A DNA stretch of 64,000 nt from Nitrospira sp. SG-bin1 (GTDB lineage: Bacteria; Nitrospirota; Nitrospiria; Nitrospirales; Nitrospiraceae), in the NCBI GenBank assembly GCA_002083365.1, contig LVWS01000044.1, positions 1 through 64,000 on the forward strand, read 5' to 3'. Below, one piece after another: positions 36,865 to 45,699 of the stretch (its first letter is position 1; every line of letters begins with the position of its first letter). Position numbers and translations under genes: made by a program. The notes beneath the pieces were generated by a model. The model did no database searches and had not been told where the DNA came from. It saw only the letters and a program-made list of their open reading frames with translations.

Positions 36865-37827
36865 TCACAGCGTGACAACCGGCTCGCCGCCCGGAAGACG
36901 GGACTCCAGCGGAAACGCGCGCTCGCGCCATCCGTCGATCCCGCCCGCCAGGGGCCGCACCCTGGCAATGCCCTTTCGTTTCAACAGCAGCGCCATCCGA
37001 GCGGCAGTAGCCTCGTTCGGGCAGGCGCAGAACAGAATGATGTCTTGATTCCTGGGAATGTCGTGGTGGCGATGTTCGAACTGTTCCGACGGAATGCGGA
37101 GCGCGCCGGGAATCGTATAGGGATCAGCCTCATGGTCCAGAGCCCCGCGCAAATCTACGACCAGCACGCTGCGGCCGTCGTCCATCAGTTGCTTGAGCTC
37201 CTCCGGAGTAATGCGGGCGATCCGCAACTCGCGCAAGAGCCACTGTCGGTGCAGGAATTTGTACGTCAGATAGCCGACGAAGAGCCCGCCGAGCAGCAGG
37301 ACCGCCGACTCACCGAAGCGCGCGGCCCGTTCTGCGAGGAACTCGATCTGATCGCTGAAGAGCCAGCCGAACGCGATAAAGGAACCGCTCCACAGCAGCG
37401 CACCCAATCCGTTGTAGAGCAGGAACTGTCGAGCGCCGATCCGGAACAGGCCCGCCAGCGCCGGCGCCAGCGTACTGAGGGCGGGAACGAACTTGGCGAA
37501 GATGAGCGCACGGATGCCGTGGCGCGTGAAGAGATTCTCGGTTCGCCGCACGCAGGAATCCGGCTCCAAGGAAATGCGGCAGAGGAGATTGAGCGCCTGT
37601 CGGCCTTGACGGCGACCCAGCTCATACCACACAACATCGCCGGCCAGACACGCCGCGACCGAGATGAAAATGACGAGCGCGAGGTTCAGTTTTCCGGCGC
37701 CGGCCAGCGCACCGACGGCCAGCAGGACCGGAACAGCGGGAATCGGCAGACCGATCTGCTCGGCAAAGACCGTCACAAAGAGCACGGCCTGTCCGTGCCG
37801 GATCAGGAATTCAATCACGTCATGCAT
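36865..37827 (-). CDS. DedA family membrane protein fused to a rhodanese domain
   Basis: 320 residues. Residues 1-200 are a DedA/SNARE-associated membrane domain (EQIGLPIPAVPVLLAVGALAG, GDVVWYELGRRQG, RHGIRALIFAKFVPALST and the F/Y-rich re-entrant region). Residues 210-310 are a rhodanese domain with the active-site loop ILFCACPNEATAAR, Cys followed by ACPNE, and GGIDGWRE. DedA proteins flip lipids and need proton motive force; rhodanese domains carry persulfide sulfur. The combination is known in other bacteria, but its job is unclear. Confidence 0.85.
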   Translation of the reverse strand: MHDVIEFLIRHGQAVLFVTVFAEQIGLPIPAVPVLLAVGALAGAGKLNLALVIFISVAACLAGDVVWYELGRRQGRQALNLLCRISLEPDSCVRRTENLFTRHGIRALIFAKFVPALSTLAPALAGLFRIGARQFLLYNGLGALLWSGSFIAFGWLFSDQIEFLAERAARFGESAVLLLGGLFVGYLTYKFLHRQWLLRELRIARITPEELKQLMDDGRSVLVVDLRGALDHEADPYTIPGALRIPSEQFEHRHHDIPRNQDIILFCACPNEATAARMALLLKRKGIARVRPLAGGIDGWRERAFPLESRLPGGEPVVTL

Positions 37828-37863
37828 GGCGGTTCATCCGATTGTCGAGGCCGCTCCGCCTCT

Positions 37864-39522
37864 TCACACTTCGTCCAGGTAGCGCTCGATCATTTTCTGT
37901 GCAATCGTGCCTTCACCGACACCGGAGGCGACGCGCTTGATCGATCCGTGCCGTGCATCGCCGGCGACAAAAATTCCCGGGACGCTGGTTTCAAATAAAT
38001 ATGGCGGTCTCGCGAGAGGCCAGCCCGGCGGAAGACACCCATCACGCATCAAATCGGGCCCCGACAGGATAAACCCATGCTCGTCGCGGCGGACCACGTC
38101 GGCCAGCCACTCCGTATGCGGCGTCGCGCCGATGAGGATGAACAGCGATCCCGCCGAAACCGTCCGCCGCTCTCCGGTCTTGGTCTGTTCGATGATGAGC
38201 GCCTCCAGGCGACTATTGCCTATCGTTTCGGCCACCGCCGCCTGAGTTTCGACCACGATATTGGACGTTTGCTTGATGCGCTCGATCAAATAATGCGACA
38301 TGCTTTGGGCTAACGACTCGCCTCGCACCAGCATTGTCACCTGCCGAGCATACCGGGCAAAATAAATCGCGGCCTGTCCGGCAGAATTGGCTCCTCCTAC
38401 GATATAGATGTCTTCGCCTGCGCAGGCCAGAGCCTCCGTCATCCCGGCTCCGTAGTACACTCCGGCTCCCGTCAGACGCTCGATGCCCGGCACGTTCAGC
38501 GTCCGGTAGGACACGCCCGTGGCAATCAACACCGTTTTCCCGCTGACCTCACTCCGATCGGCCAGCGCCACGATCCGCGCCGGCCCGTCCGCACGCAGGG
38601 CGACGGCCTCTTGGGACGTCACGAACTCGACCCCGAAACGCTGCGCCTGCGTCACCGCGCGGCGGGCTAAATCCTGCCCGCTGAGCCCGGAGGGAAATCC
38701 CAAGTAGTTCTCGATCCGGGAACTCATCCCCGCTTGTCCGCCCGGCGCCTCGCGTTCGATCAATACAGTACGGAGCCCCTCGGACCCGCCATAGACGGCC
38801 GCCGCGAGTCCCGCGGGACCGGCTCCGATGACGATCAAATCGTAGAAGGGCTGCTCCGCTTTCATACGGAACCCCACCTTCTCGGCGAGTTGAACGGTCG
38901 TCGGTTTGGCCAGGGACGAGCCGTCCGGAAAGAGCACGACCGGCAGGTCTTCCTCGCCCACACGAGCAGAGGACAACAAGACTGGAACATCCGGCTCCCG
39001 TTCGATATCCAGCCATTGATACGGCACCTGGTTGCGCGCGAGGAATTCTTTGAGCTGATGGGACTGCGGCGACCAGCGATGGCCGATGACGCGAATGCCC
39101 TCGAACGGGGACCGGAAAGACGCCCGCCAGTCATCGAGGAGATCATCCAACACCGGATACAGCCGCTCCTCCGGCGGATGCCAGGGCTTCATGAGGTAGT
39201 AATCCACCTGCGCGTGGTTGATGGCGTGAATGGCCGCATCGGTATCGGCATAGGCCGTGAGGAGGGTGCGCTTCGCCTCCGGGTACAACTCCATCGCGCG
39301 TTCCAGAAATTCCACGCCGGTCATCTGTGGCATGCGTTGATCGACCAGCAACAGAGCCACTGCTTCATTGCGCACCTTGAGCTGCTTCAGTGCCTCCAAG
39401 GCGGCAGCGCCGGAGTCCGCACGAAGGACGCGATAGTCTTCCGCATACTTTCGCCGCAGATCGCGCTCCACGGCACGCAGCACCTTGGGGTCGTCATCAA
39501 TAGTGAAGAGGACGGGCTTCAT
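37864..39522 (-). CDS. Response-regulator / thioredoxin-reductase-like fusion flavoprotein
   Basis: About 552 residues from the ATG at 39522; an upstream TTG is rejected. A receiver domain comes first (IDDDPKVLRAVE, phosphoacceptor D61 in LVDQRMPQ, K in LMKPWHPP), then a glutaredoxin-like segment (~165-215), then an FAD/NAD(P) module of thioredoxin reductase type (VIGAGPAGLAAAVYG, APGGQAGMSSRIENYLGFP, VAGDARHG). The CxxC of true thioredoxin reductase is missing: the place reads MTEALACAGED. So it is likely a redox-active signalling output, controlled by the cNMP-type kinase two genes upstream. Confidence 0.85.
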   Translation of the reverse strand: MKPVLFTIDDDPKVLRAVERDLRRKYAEDYRVLRADSGAAALEALKQLKVRNEAVALLLVDQRMPQMTGVEFLERAMELYPEAKRTLLTAYADTDAAIHAINHAQVDYYLMKPWHPPEERLYPVLDDLLDDWRASFRSPFEGIRVIGHRWSPQSHQLKEFLARNQVPYQWLDIEREPDVPVLLSSARVGEEDLPVVLFPDGSSLAKPTTVQLAEKVGFRMKAEQPFYDLIVIGAGPAGLAAAVYGGSEGLRTVLIEREAPGGQAGMSSRIENYLGFPSGLSGQDLARRAVTQAQRFGVEFVTSQEAVALRADGPARIVALADRSEVSGKTVLIATGVSYRTLNVPGIERLTGAGVYYGAGMTEALACAGEDIYIVGGANSAGQAAIYFARYARQVTMLVRGESLAQSMSHYLIERIKQTSNIVVETQAAVAETIGNSRLEALIIEQTKTGERRTVSAGSLFILIGATPHTEWLADVVRRDEHGFILSGPDLMRDGCLPPGWPLARPPYLFETSVPGIFVAGDARHGSIKRVASGVGEGTIAQKMIERYLDEV

Positions 39523-39584
39523 GAGGATGTCCCATATAACAGGGTCCCAATGCCTTTCGCCGAGTGGAGCGCCGGTAGTACCTT

Positions 39585-40049
39585 TCAATCGAGACGATAT
39601 ACTCGATGCTCCATGCCCAACAGCCCTGGACCGCCGGACAGCAAGCGACCTTCACCGACAAAGACCGTGCGATTCACCCACAGGTACCGCGGGTCGCCTG
39701 TCTCGAGGACCCAGTACGAACGTATGCGTTGGTCCTCAAAGGCGGTTTGTCCCGATGCTGCAGCCGCCTGTTGCAATTTCTCATTCGCTTCGACAGGGCC
39801 ATGGTAACGGATGTAAATAAGTGCGCCGTCATCCGTTTTCATCTGGACACGCACATCCATGTTGAGGTATCCGTCTTGGCCCGCGAGCATATAATCGCCG
39901 CCTGTCCCGACCAGTTTCCCGTTCAAGCGCGGACCTTTCACGGTTCCGCCTGTCAGTTCATAGTACTGACGAGTTCCGTGTGTTCCCGGTCCGATCACGC
40001 GAGGCTGCGTCGCAATCACCTGATAGGTAAACTCCTGCACGAGCTTCAT
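39585..40049 (-). CDS. DUF3237 family protein
   Basis: 154 residues. The DUF3237 pattern is seen in GPRLNGKLVGTGGDYMLAGQDG, MKTDDGALIYIRYHGPVE and RTVFVGEGRLL. It probably forms a beta-barrel, function unknown. It lies between the sensor kinase (9 bp upstream) and the REC-reductase gene, so it is probably transcribed with both. Confidence 0.8.
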   Translation of the reverse strand: MKLVQEFTYQVIATQPRVIGPGTHGTRQYYELTGGTVKGPRLNGKLVGTGGDYMLAGQDGYLNMDVRVQMKTDDGALIYIRYHGPVEANEKLQQAAAASGQTAFEDQRIRSYWVLETGDPRYLWVNRTVFVGEGRLLSGGPGLLGMEHRVYRLD

Positions 40050-40058
40050 GATCGACTC

Positions 40059-41474
40059 CTATGATTTCTGCTTCGCGCCGTTGATTTTGATCGGCAAGCG
40101 GACGACGAATGTCGTGTCGCCGGGCTTCGAGCTGAACTCAATCTCGCCGCCGTGGCGGTCCGTGACAATTCGGTAGCTGATGATCAATCCCAGTCCCGTG
40201 CCCTTGCCGACGCCTTTCGTCGTAAAGAACGGCTCGAACAGGCGGGGCTGGATGTCTTTGGGAATACCGGTTCCATTATCATGAATCTCCACCACCACGT
40301 GGTCATCCTCGCGGCTGGTACGGACGCGCACTTCTCCGCGATCGCCGCCGGCGTCGATGGCGTTGTCGATCAAATTGGTCCAGACCTGATTCAGCTCGTT
40401 CCCATAGGCGCGGATGCGCGGAAGCGTCCGATCGTAGTCACGGGTCAGAGTGACGTGTTTGAGTTTGTGCGAGAGCATCGTGAACGTACTGTCCAGCCCT
40501 TCATGGATGTCGACCTCTTGAAGCGGCGCACGCCCCTCCTGCGAATAGGCCTTCACCGCGTTCACCAGTTCGGCGATACGCGTGGTGCTGTGATCCACCT
40601 GCTGGACGAGGTCTTCCAACGTGGGCGTGCCGGCGATCCATCCCAGCACGTCTCCCAGGGCGTCTGCCGGAAATCGGCCAGCAACCTGTTCGAGCCAGGC
40701 CGTATCGAGCCCCGCAGTCACGAACACTCCGGCGAGTGTCCAAGCGTCCGCCAGCCCACGCCGCTTCAGCCAATCGGCCATGTGCTCCTCACGATCGCTG
40801 CGGGCAAGCGGGTCCAACGAGCCCGATGGCCGAGGATGCGACGCCATCTCCCGTTGGACTTGAGCCAGCGCGTCGGCATGTTCCGGCGACAACTGTCGTT
40901 TGTTCAGATGGCAGGCGAGGGAAGGAAATCGAGCGGCCGCTTCGCGCAATTCAGACGCAGCGCGGCGAGCGGCGGAGGCCGGGTTATTGAGCTCATGGGC
41001 TAGGCCGGCTGCCATGGTGCCCAAGGACACGAGTTTTTCCCGCTGCTGCGAAAATCCTTCGAGGCCTCGGAGCCTCGCCGCCATCGTGCGGAGAATCTCC
41101 GTGGCGACCGACGGACACATCCGCATCATGGTCCAAAACCGTTCTTTGGAATAGCGCAACAGCCTGCAGGCAATCCTGGCCCGGCCGTCCACGAAGTACG
41201 GCATATCGAGCAGCAGCGGCACCTCACCGAAAAACTTCCCGGCCGTATGGACGGCCATCACCACTTCCTGACCGCCGTATATTTTGCTGACCCGAATCTC
41301 CCCTTCGAGAATGACGTAGAAGTAGTCGGCAGGCGCCCCTTCACGCGCCACCATTTCACCCGCCGGCACATGAATCTCTTCACCTTGTTCCAGGCAGCCG
41401 TTCTCTTCCTCGGACAGACCGGCGAACAAGGGGAGTTTTCGCCATTCAGCGGAATTCATCACGTGACCTGTCAC
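40059..41474 (-). CDS. Sensor histidine kinase with N-terminal cyclic-nucleotide-binding domain
   Basis: 471 residues from a GTG overlapping the previous stop (GTGA); an ATG at 41459 is possible. Residues 10-130 form a CRP-type beta-roll (LPLFAGLSEEENGCLEQG, YVILEGEIRVSKIYGGQEVV, FFGEVPLLLD). HisKA has GLAHELNNPASAARRA with H160. HATPase has NLIDNAIDAG, DNGTGIP and GKGTGLGLII. No membrane segments. The obvious partner is the REC-reductase fusion encoded two genes on. The ligand may be a nucleotide or a redox signal. Confidence 0.85.
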   Translation of the reverse strand: MTGHVMNSAEWRKLPLFAGLSEEENGCLEQGEEIHVPAGEMVAREGAPADYFYVILEGEIRVSKIYGGQEVVMAVHTAGKFFGEVPLLLDMPYFVDGRARIACRLLRYSKERFWTMMRMCPSVATEILRTMAARLRGLEGFSQQREKLVSLGTMAAGLAHELNNPASAARRAASELREAAARFPSLACHLNKRQLSPEHADALAQVQREMASHPRPSGSLDPLARSDREEHMADWLKRRGLADAWTLAGVFVTAGLDTAWLEQVAGRFPADALGDVLGWIAGTPTLEDLVQQVDHSTTRIAELVNAVKAYSQEGRAPLQEVDIHEGLDSTFTMLSHKLKHVTLTRDYDRTLPRIRAYGNELNQVWTNLIDNAIDAGGDRGEVRVRTSREDDHVVVEIHDNGTGIPKDIQPRLFEPFFTTKGVGKGTGLGLIISYRIVTDRHGGEIEFSSKPGDTTFVVRLPIKINGAKQKS

Positions 41475-41725
41475 TGCTCATAATCCTCAACGACTTCCGA
41501 CGGCCGAACGTGCGCTTCGCTAGGATCTTGTCCGGCGTCGCACAAGCCGCGGCGTTGCCGCAGCAGATCCCAGCACTGATCCAGTTCCACCTCAATGGTG
41601 TTCAGCCGCGCCGCTCGGCGTCGGAAAGCACGGCCAGCGCCGCGCCGTCCGTACAGCCACCGCTCATCCGCGACCAACTCCTGAATATGATCCAGAACCG
41701 GCTGATCTGTTCGTGGCTCATTCAT
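41471..41725 (-). CDS. DUF2630 family small protein
   Basis: 84 residues. VLDHIQELVADERWLYGRRG at the start, and VELDQCWDLLRQRRGL followed by HVRPSEVVEDYEQ at the end match DUF2630. The family is common in actinobacteria and some soil bacteria, with no known role. It sits directly before the kinase gene and overlaps it by 4 bp, so it is probably part of the same signalling operon. Confidence 0.8.
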   Translation of the reverse strand: MNEPRTDQPVLDHIQELVADERWLYGRRGAGRAFRRRAARLNTIEVELDQCWDLLRQRRGLCDAGQDPSEAHVRPSEVVEDYEQ

Positions 41726-41748
41726 GAGCGACCTCCTCAGATCACGGC

Positions 41749-42411
41749 TCAGCGTGGGAGCCCTTGAGGCTCAAGATTCTCCAGCCGCGCGCGCTTGGCT
41801 CGTATCGCGGGCGGAGGCACGATATTGCCCTGGGCCATGAGCCTCGCTCCGCGCAAGGCCTTTGCCGTTCGGGCGATGTTTGCACCATGGTGGAAAGCGG
41901 CTTTGAGGCCTTCCGGACTCATGCCGCTGGGCAAGATCGGCTGCAAGCTGGCGTCGTTCGTGCGGATGTGGGGCCCCCAATGCATGCCGGCAGTGTCGTA
42001 GCCTGGCGTGGTCTTCGGCAACGTAACGAGCACCATCCCCAGCGATGCGAGATTGGCCAGCATACTGATCTGGGCCAAGTCGCATCCTCCGCCACAATCC
42101 CCATAGCCGCCGCCGGTGGTGAAGACGCCGCCAACCCGACCAACGAGGTCGTCGAAGAACCAGCTCGGCTCGCAAAGCTGATCGATAAAGCGCTTCATCT
42201 GCCAGCTCATGGTTCGCTGCTGAACCGGCGAGCCTAGGATCATGGCATCGCAGTCCTTGAAGTCAGTCCGCTGGACTTCATCGACCGATTTGGCGACGGC
42301 ATCCGTATCCTCGACAGACTCTGCACCCTCCGCCACAACTTCAGCCATGCGCTTGGTGTGGCCCGGCGTGGAGTGATAGACGATTAACACGCGGATGGGA
42401 TGGTTCGGCAT
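41749..42411 (-). CDS. WrbA-like flavodoxin-fold NAD(P)H:quinone reductase
   Basis: 220 residues. FMN-binding loop VYHSTPGHTKRMAEVVAEGA, then GSPVQQRTMSWQMKRFIDQ and the TTGGGYGDCGGG loop of flavodoxin-like reductases. WrbA-type enzymes reduce quinones by two electrons and avoid radicals. An extra C-terminal tail (~190-220) is basic. It lies 23 bp before DUF2630 and may lead the operon that contains the kinase and REC-reductase. Confidence 0.78.
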   Translation of the reverse strand: MPNHPIRVLIVYHSTPGHTKRMAEVVAEGAESVEDTDAVAKSVDEVQRTDFKDCDAMILGSPVQQRTMSWQMKRFIDQLCEPSWFFDDLVGRVGGVFTTGGGYGDCGGGCDLAQISMLANLASLGMVLVTLPKTTPGYDTAGMHWGPHIRTNDASLQPILPSGMSPEGLKAAFHHGANIARTAKALRGARLMAQGNIVPPPAIRAKRARLENLEPQGLPR

Positions 42412-42494
42412 GGCAATCCCCTCCTTCGATTCGATTGGGCGTGCTTCTTGGCAAAAAATTCCTGCTATAACCTTGCGTCGCGCTGGTATCGCCG

Positions 42495-42759
42495 CTATTA
42501 ACAGTCACCATGGGTGTTTGCCAGAGGTACTGAACAGACTCCAGCCGGCGCAGCATGGAGTCCGCGACATTGGCGCGCGAGATCTTCCCCGCCATGACCC
42601 CCCTCAAGTCGGTCAGTACACCGATGTCTTCACCGTCAATCGTTCATGGCGCTGGGCCGTCGCTGCCGCCTGTCGGATCAACGCAGTGACGACATCCCCT
42701 CCCGCCAGCGCCTGTTGAGTCAGTTCTCTGCCGATGCCTCGTGACGCCTCGATTCCCAT
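42495..42759 (-). pseudogene. Collapsed NAD(P)-binding oxidoreductase pseudogene
   Basis: An AGAGGAAAG Shine-Dalgarno and ATG at 42759 begin 48 codons reading EASRGIGRELTQQALAGGDV, then QRHERLTVK, ending at a stop (42613-42615). The other frame continues TDLRGVMAGKISRANVADSM and RRLESVQYLWQTP, which is the usual C-terminal end of the same NmrA/SDR-type family (KISRADVADFML). About 150 central residues are missing, so an internal deletion plus frameshift has removed the core. Confidence 0.72.
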
Positions 42760-42868
42760 CTTTCCTCTCTACATCATGTCGTTGTCAGCAGGGTAGGAAG
42801 TAAAGGCGCATGTCGCATCTCGACGCTTACGAGGTTCATGTCCGTAATCAGCGGATCGTAAGAGCCGA

Positions 42869-43924
42869 TCACGCATGAGCGAAAGTCTCTGCTTGCCGCT
42901 GGTTTAAATTCTTGTTGTACACCGGTGTCCCCGGTTGTTGCCGACGGCCACCTTCGTGGAGTCCGCCTAAATCAATCGGAGCAAAGCCGATTTCTTCGAT
43001 CAGCCGAGCGACAGTGGCTTTTGCGGCTGGATCATCCCCGGCCATGAAGATAGCTCGGCGATTTTCGAGCGACAGGTTCGTGTCGCCTTGTTCTGCCAAG
43101 TCTTTGTAGTAGATCGTGTTAAACGCTTTCACGACTCTGGTGCCGGGGAGATGCTCAGCTACCAACTCACTCGACGTCGTCTTGCCGAGGTCCAATGCGG
43201 CGAAATGGCCGTCGCGTTCAGGGTAATAATTTCCGGCATCGATGACGATCTTGCCGGTCAAGGCTTCGGCGGGAAGATCCTTATACTTGCCGAAGGGAAT
43301 AGCGATCAGCACGACGTCCCCGAAACGTGCCGCTTCGTTTACCGTGAGTGCACGCGCCCGCACTCCAAGTTCAACGATCAAGGCCCGTAACGTGTCAGGT
43401 CCCCTCGAATTACTGACCGCCACGTCATGGCCGGCTTCTATAAACAGACGAGCCGCTGTGCTGCCGATATTGCCGGAACCTACAATTCCGATTTTCATCT
43501 TGGCACCTCCTACGCTGAGACGCCGGTGCGTCGAAGTATTGCCATCGCTCTCATGATCAAAGATGGTGACTTCTTCCGTGACGAATGCTCGGGAACGTGA
43601 GAAATCGACAAAGCGCGCCTCGTCGGCGATATAGGCCTTTGCTGCCTCTACGCCCTCCGGCGTCGATACCGAGGCGACAAAATCGTCCATGCATCTCCAC
43701 CAGATTTCCGTGACACCGTCATACGCCGGAGTTTCGAGTCCTCGCGATGAGGCAATACCATCGTTCAACGGCGTCGAGAGCGTATGCGATTGCACATATC
43801 GAACCGCCTTGAGCGTATTGGCCAAGGATCGAATGTAGGGGCCATGATGGTCACGCCAATAGGCTCTGAATGCCTCCGCCGAAAGGGAGGGATGTCTCGT
43901 GATGCAATAGACAAACTTAACCAT
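42869..43924 (-). CDS. EthD-domain / F420-reductase-like (NADP oxidoreductase) fusion
   Basis: 351 residues. Residues 1-125 are an EthD-type ferredoxin-like domain (YCITRHPSLSAEAFRAYWRDHHGP). Residues 143-351 start with MKIGIVGSGNIGSTAARLF and continue VAVSNSRGPDTL and VVKAFNTIYY, typical of NADPH-dependent F420 reductase-like proteins. Just before M143 there is a perfect AGGAGGTG Shine-Dalgarno (43504-43511), so the second domain can start on its own at 43498. The two parts look like formerly separate genes joined in frame. Both products may be made. Confidence 0.75.
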   Translation of the reverse strand: MVKFVYCITRHPSLSAEAFRAYWRDHHGPYIRSLANTLKAVRYVQSHTLSTPLNDGIASSRGLETPAYDGVTEIWWRCMDDFVASVSTPEGVEAAKAYIADEARFVDFSRSRAFVTEEVTIFDHESDGNTSTHRRLSVGGAKMKIGIVGSGNIGSTAARLFIEAGHDVAVSNSRGPDTLRALIVELGVRARALTVNEAARFGDVVLIAIPFGKYKDLPAEALTGKIVIDAGNYYPERDGHFAALDLGKTTSSELVAEHLPGTRVVKAFNTIYYKDLAEQGDTNLSLENRRAIFMAGDDPAAKATVARLIEEIGFAPIDLGGLHEGGRRQQPGTPVYNKNLNQRQAETFAHA

Positions 43925-43937
43925 ATAGCCTCCTTTC

Positions 43938-44492
43938 CTACTTCTTTGTGCAGCGAAGGTCCGCTTTCTGAAGCTCTGCTATCTTCTGATCATCGAACGG
44001 AATGGGAGCACAGCCGTGCCCCTTCTCACAGACGAAGTCATATCTCACCGCTGGCTGATGACAACTTAAACATGTCGCCCCTTGCGACAGATTGACGACG
44101 TTGTCTCCTCGATCTCTGATTGTTGTCCCTTCCTTGGAAACGTTTAAGGCGAAAAATTCCCAGCCGTTCGTCTTGGAAAACTTCTCGCGCGGATGCTTCA
44201 CCATGGCCTCAAACGGAACCAGCTGAAGAATGGTACCGATGGGATATTCCTTGTCCGGTACGCTGTCTCGGAAGATCCGCATCGCTTCTTTCAACTTTTC
44301 AGGATCAGAATGCTTGAAGCGCGTATTTCTGACCTTTGGCCAGTCGAGGATGCACCCGAAGGTTTGTTCAGTGACAGCAAGATCTTGAGCCGACGCCGTC
44401 GTCAGCATCCAAAAGCCTAGGCCTGCTACAAGCACAATCTGCGTGCATGCCCAAATGAACGTATGACACCAGACCTTCATGATGTTACGCAT
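43938..44492 (-). CDS. Secreted monohaem cytochrome, P460-like
   Basis: 184 residues. A signal peptide ends near TTASAQD (residue 36). The only haem motif is C141-LSC-H145 near the C-terminus, and the YPIGTILQLV, NGWEFFAL and DFVCEKGHGC stretches resemble cytochrome P460-type proteins, where a Lys cross-links the haem. Location is periplasmic. P460 proteins of nitrifiers oxidise hydroxylamine or handle NO, but here the physiological substrate is not known. A 13-bp gap separates it from the EthD fusion gene. Confidence 0.6.
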   Translation of the reverse strand: MRNIMKVWCHTFIWACTQIVLVAGLGFWMLTTASAQDLAVTEQTFGCILDWPKVRNTRFKHSDPEKLKEAMRIFRDSVPDKEYPIGTILQLVPFEAMVKHPREKFSKTNGWEFFALNVSKEGTTIRDRGDNVVNLSQGATCLSCHQPAVRYDFVCEKGHGCAPIPFDDQKIAELQKADLRCTKK

Positions 44493-44619
44493 GGTGTGTT
44501 CTCCTCTCTTCTATCGTCTGTTACAGGTAATGTGTCGGTTCGACATCACCTGGTTACGGACAGACGGAACTGAGTTTCGTTCATTGCGAACATGACGCAG
44601 AACCACGCCTTACCGCTCA

Positions 44620-44673
44620 TCATCTGCTGATAGGCCTCACGAGATGGCCTGCCCCGAGAATTCCGATTTTCAT
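44620..44673 (-). pseudogene. N-terminal stub of an F420-reductase-like gene
   Basis: A GGGAG Shine-Dalgarno and ATG are followed by MKIGILGAGHLVRPISR and a stop. The first residues match the dinucleotide-binding start of the F420-reductase-like domain encoded at 43498. Nothing downstream continues the domain, so it is a deletion remnant. The 240-bp gap it lies in (44493-44733) holds no other gene I can support. Confidence 0.55.
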
Positions 44674-44733
44674 CTTTATGTCTCCCGAAAATGGTTGTGG
44701 TGTCGTCTTTCGCCGACATCTGATTGAAACTCC

Positions 44734-45666
44734 TCACCCTGCGGAAACGCTCATCCCGCGCGCGTTTCCTACGCCAGTTCGCCTGGCGAATTGCTCCACC
44801 GATTCGGGGTGAATGTCTGGGTACCGCGCATTGTCCAGTGGATGCAGCTTCGCCAGGCCGCTGACCATGTTGTGGTGATATTGGAGCGCAATCCATTCCC
44901 ACGGGTTGGCAGCCGTGGTCTGCTTTTCAGCGATAAGCCGCACGAGATCGTCGACGCTCCCTTGCATCTTGGGTTCGATGCGAAGACCATAGGCATGCGA
45001 GATGGATTCGGCGAACTGCGGCATGGACCGTACATCTCCGACGACGCGCAGCACTTCGGGAGCCTCCGGGTCGGCACACGCCGCCGCCACATAGCGGGCG
45101 GCATCAGCGACACTGGTGAAATCGCAAGGCTGGACTCCATCGCCAAAGAAAGGGAGAACGCCGCTCTTCCAATCGATGAACGGCGCCCGCGGATCGAGCA
45201 TCGTATCTATGAACGCGCCGATGAGGACATGGATGGGACGAACACGGCGGTTCGCAAACAACGGCGCTACTTGCTTGCGCATCGCCAGATTGAAGTTTTC
45301 ACTCGCGTCGATCTTGAAATAGTCGACCGAGAAATCGGACGGGATCAGGCGACGAACTCCCGCTCGTTCGGCGGCCTCGATGAGGTTCTTGTGTCCCACG
45401 ACGAAAGTCGTTGGGTCATTCGGCAGGGTACAGACAACCACATGGACTCCTGCCATGGCTGATGAGAGTGTGTCAGGGAGCAGTGCATCGCCCGCGATGA
45501 CGTCGACCCCTCTTGAACGAAATGCTTCACCGGCATCGCGCTTCTCTGGACGGATGAGCACACGAAGAACAAGATCTGATCGCTCAAGGATTGCTTCTGC
45601 GATGGCACTACCAAGCATGCCGGTGGCGCCAACAAGAAGTACACGTCGGCGTGGTCCATCATTCAT
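44734..45666 (-). CDS. NmrA-like NAD(P)-binding protein (isoflavone-reductase type)
   Basis: 310 residues. VLLVGATGMLGSAIAEAIL at the N-terminus, LRVLIRPEKRDAG (Arg for NADP phosphate), GVRRLIPSDFSVDYFKID and a C-terminal substrate domain are typical of NmrA/isoflavone reductase-like proteins. These are NADPH-dependent reductases or redox-sensing regulators. It is flanked on both sides by F420-reductase stubs, so its neighbourhood has been rearranged. Confidence 0.78.
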   Translation of the reverse strand: MNDGPRRRVLLVGATGMLGSAIAEAILERSDLVLRVLIRPEKRDAGEAFRSRGVDVIAGDALLPDTLSSAMAGVHVVVCTLPNDPTTFVVGHKNLIEAAERAGVRRLIPSDFSVDYFKIDASENFNLAMRKQVAPLFANRRVRPIHVLIGAFIDTMLDPRAPFIDWKSGVLPFFGDGVQPCDFTSVADAARYVAAACADPEAPEVLRVVGDVRSMPQFAESISHAYGLRIEPKMQGSVDDLVRLIAEKQTTAANPWEWIALQYHHNMVSGLAKLHPLDNARYPDIHPESVEQFARRTGVGNARGMSVSAG

Positions 45667-45699
45667 AGAAACCTCCCGGTCAGGAGCACCAGACGAGTG

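Noticed and set aside
36703..37998. 431-codon plus-strand frame across OYE/DedA genes
   Set aside because: Antisense of the DedA-rhodanese gene in high-GC sequence; nothing recognisable.
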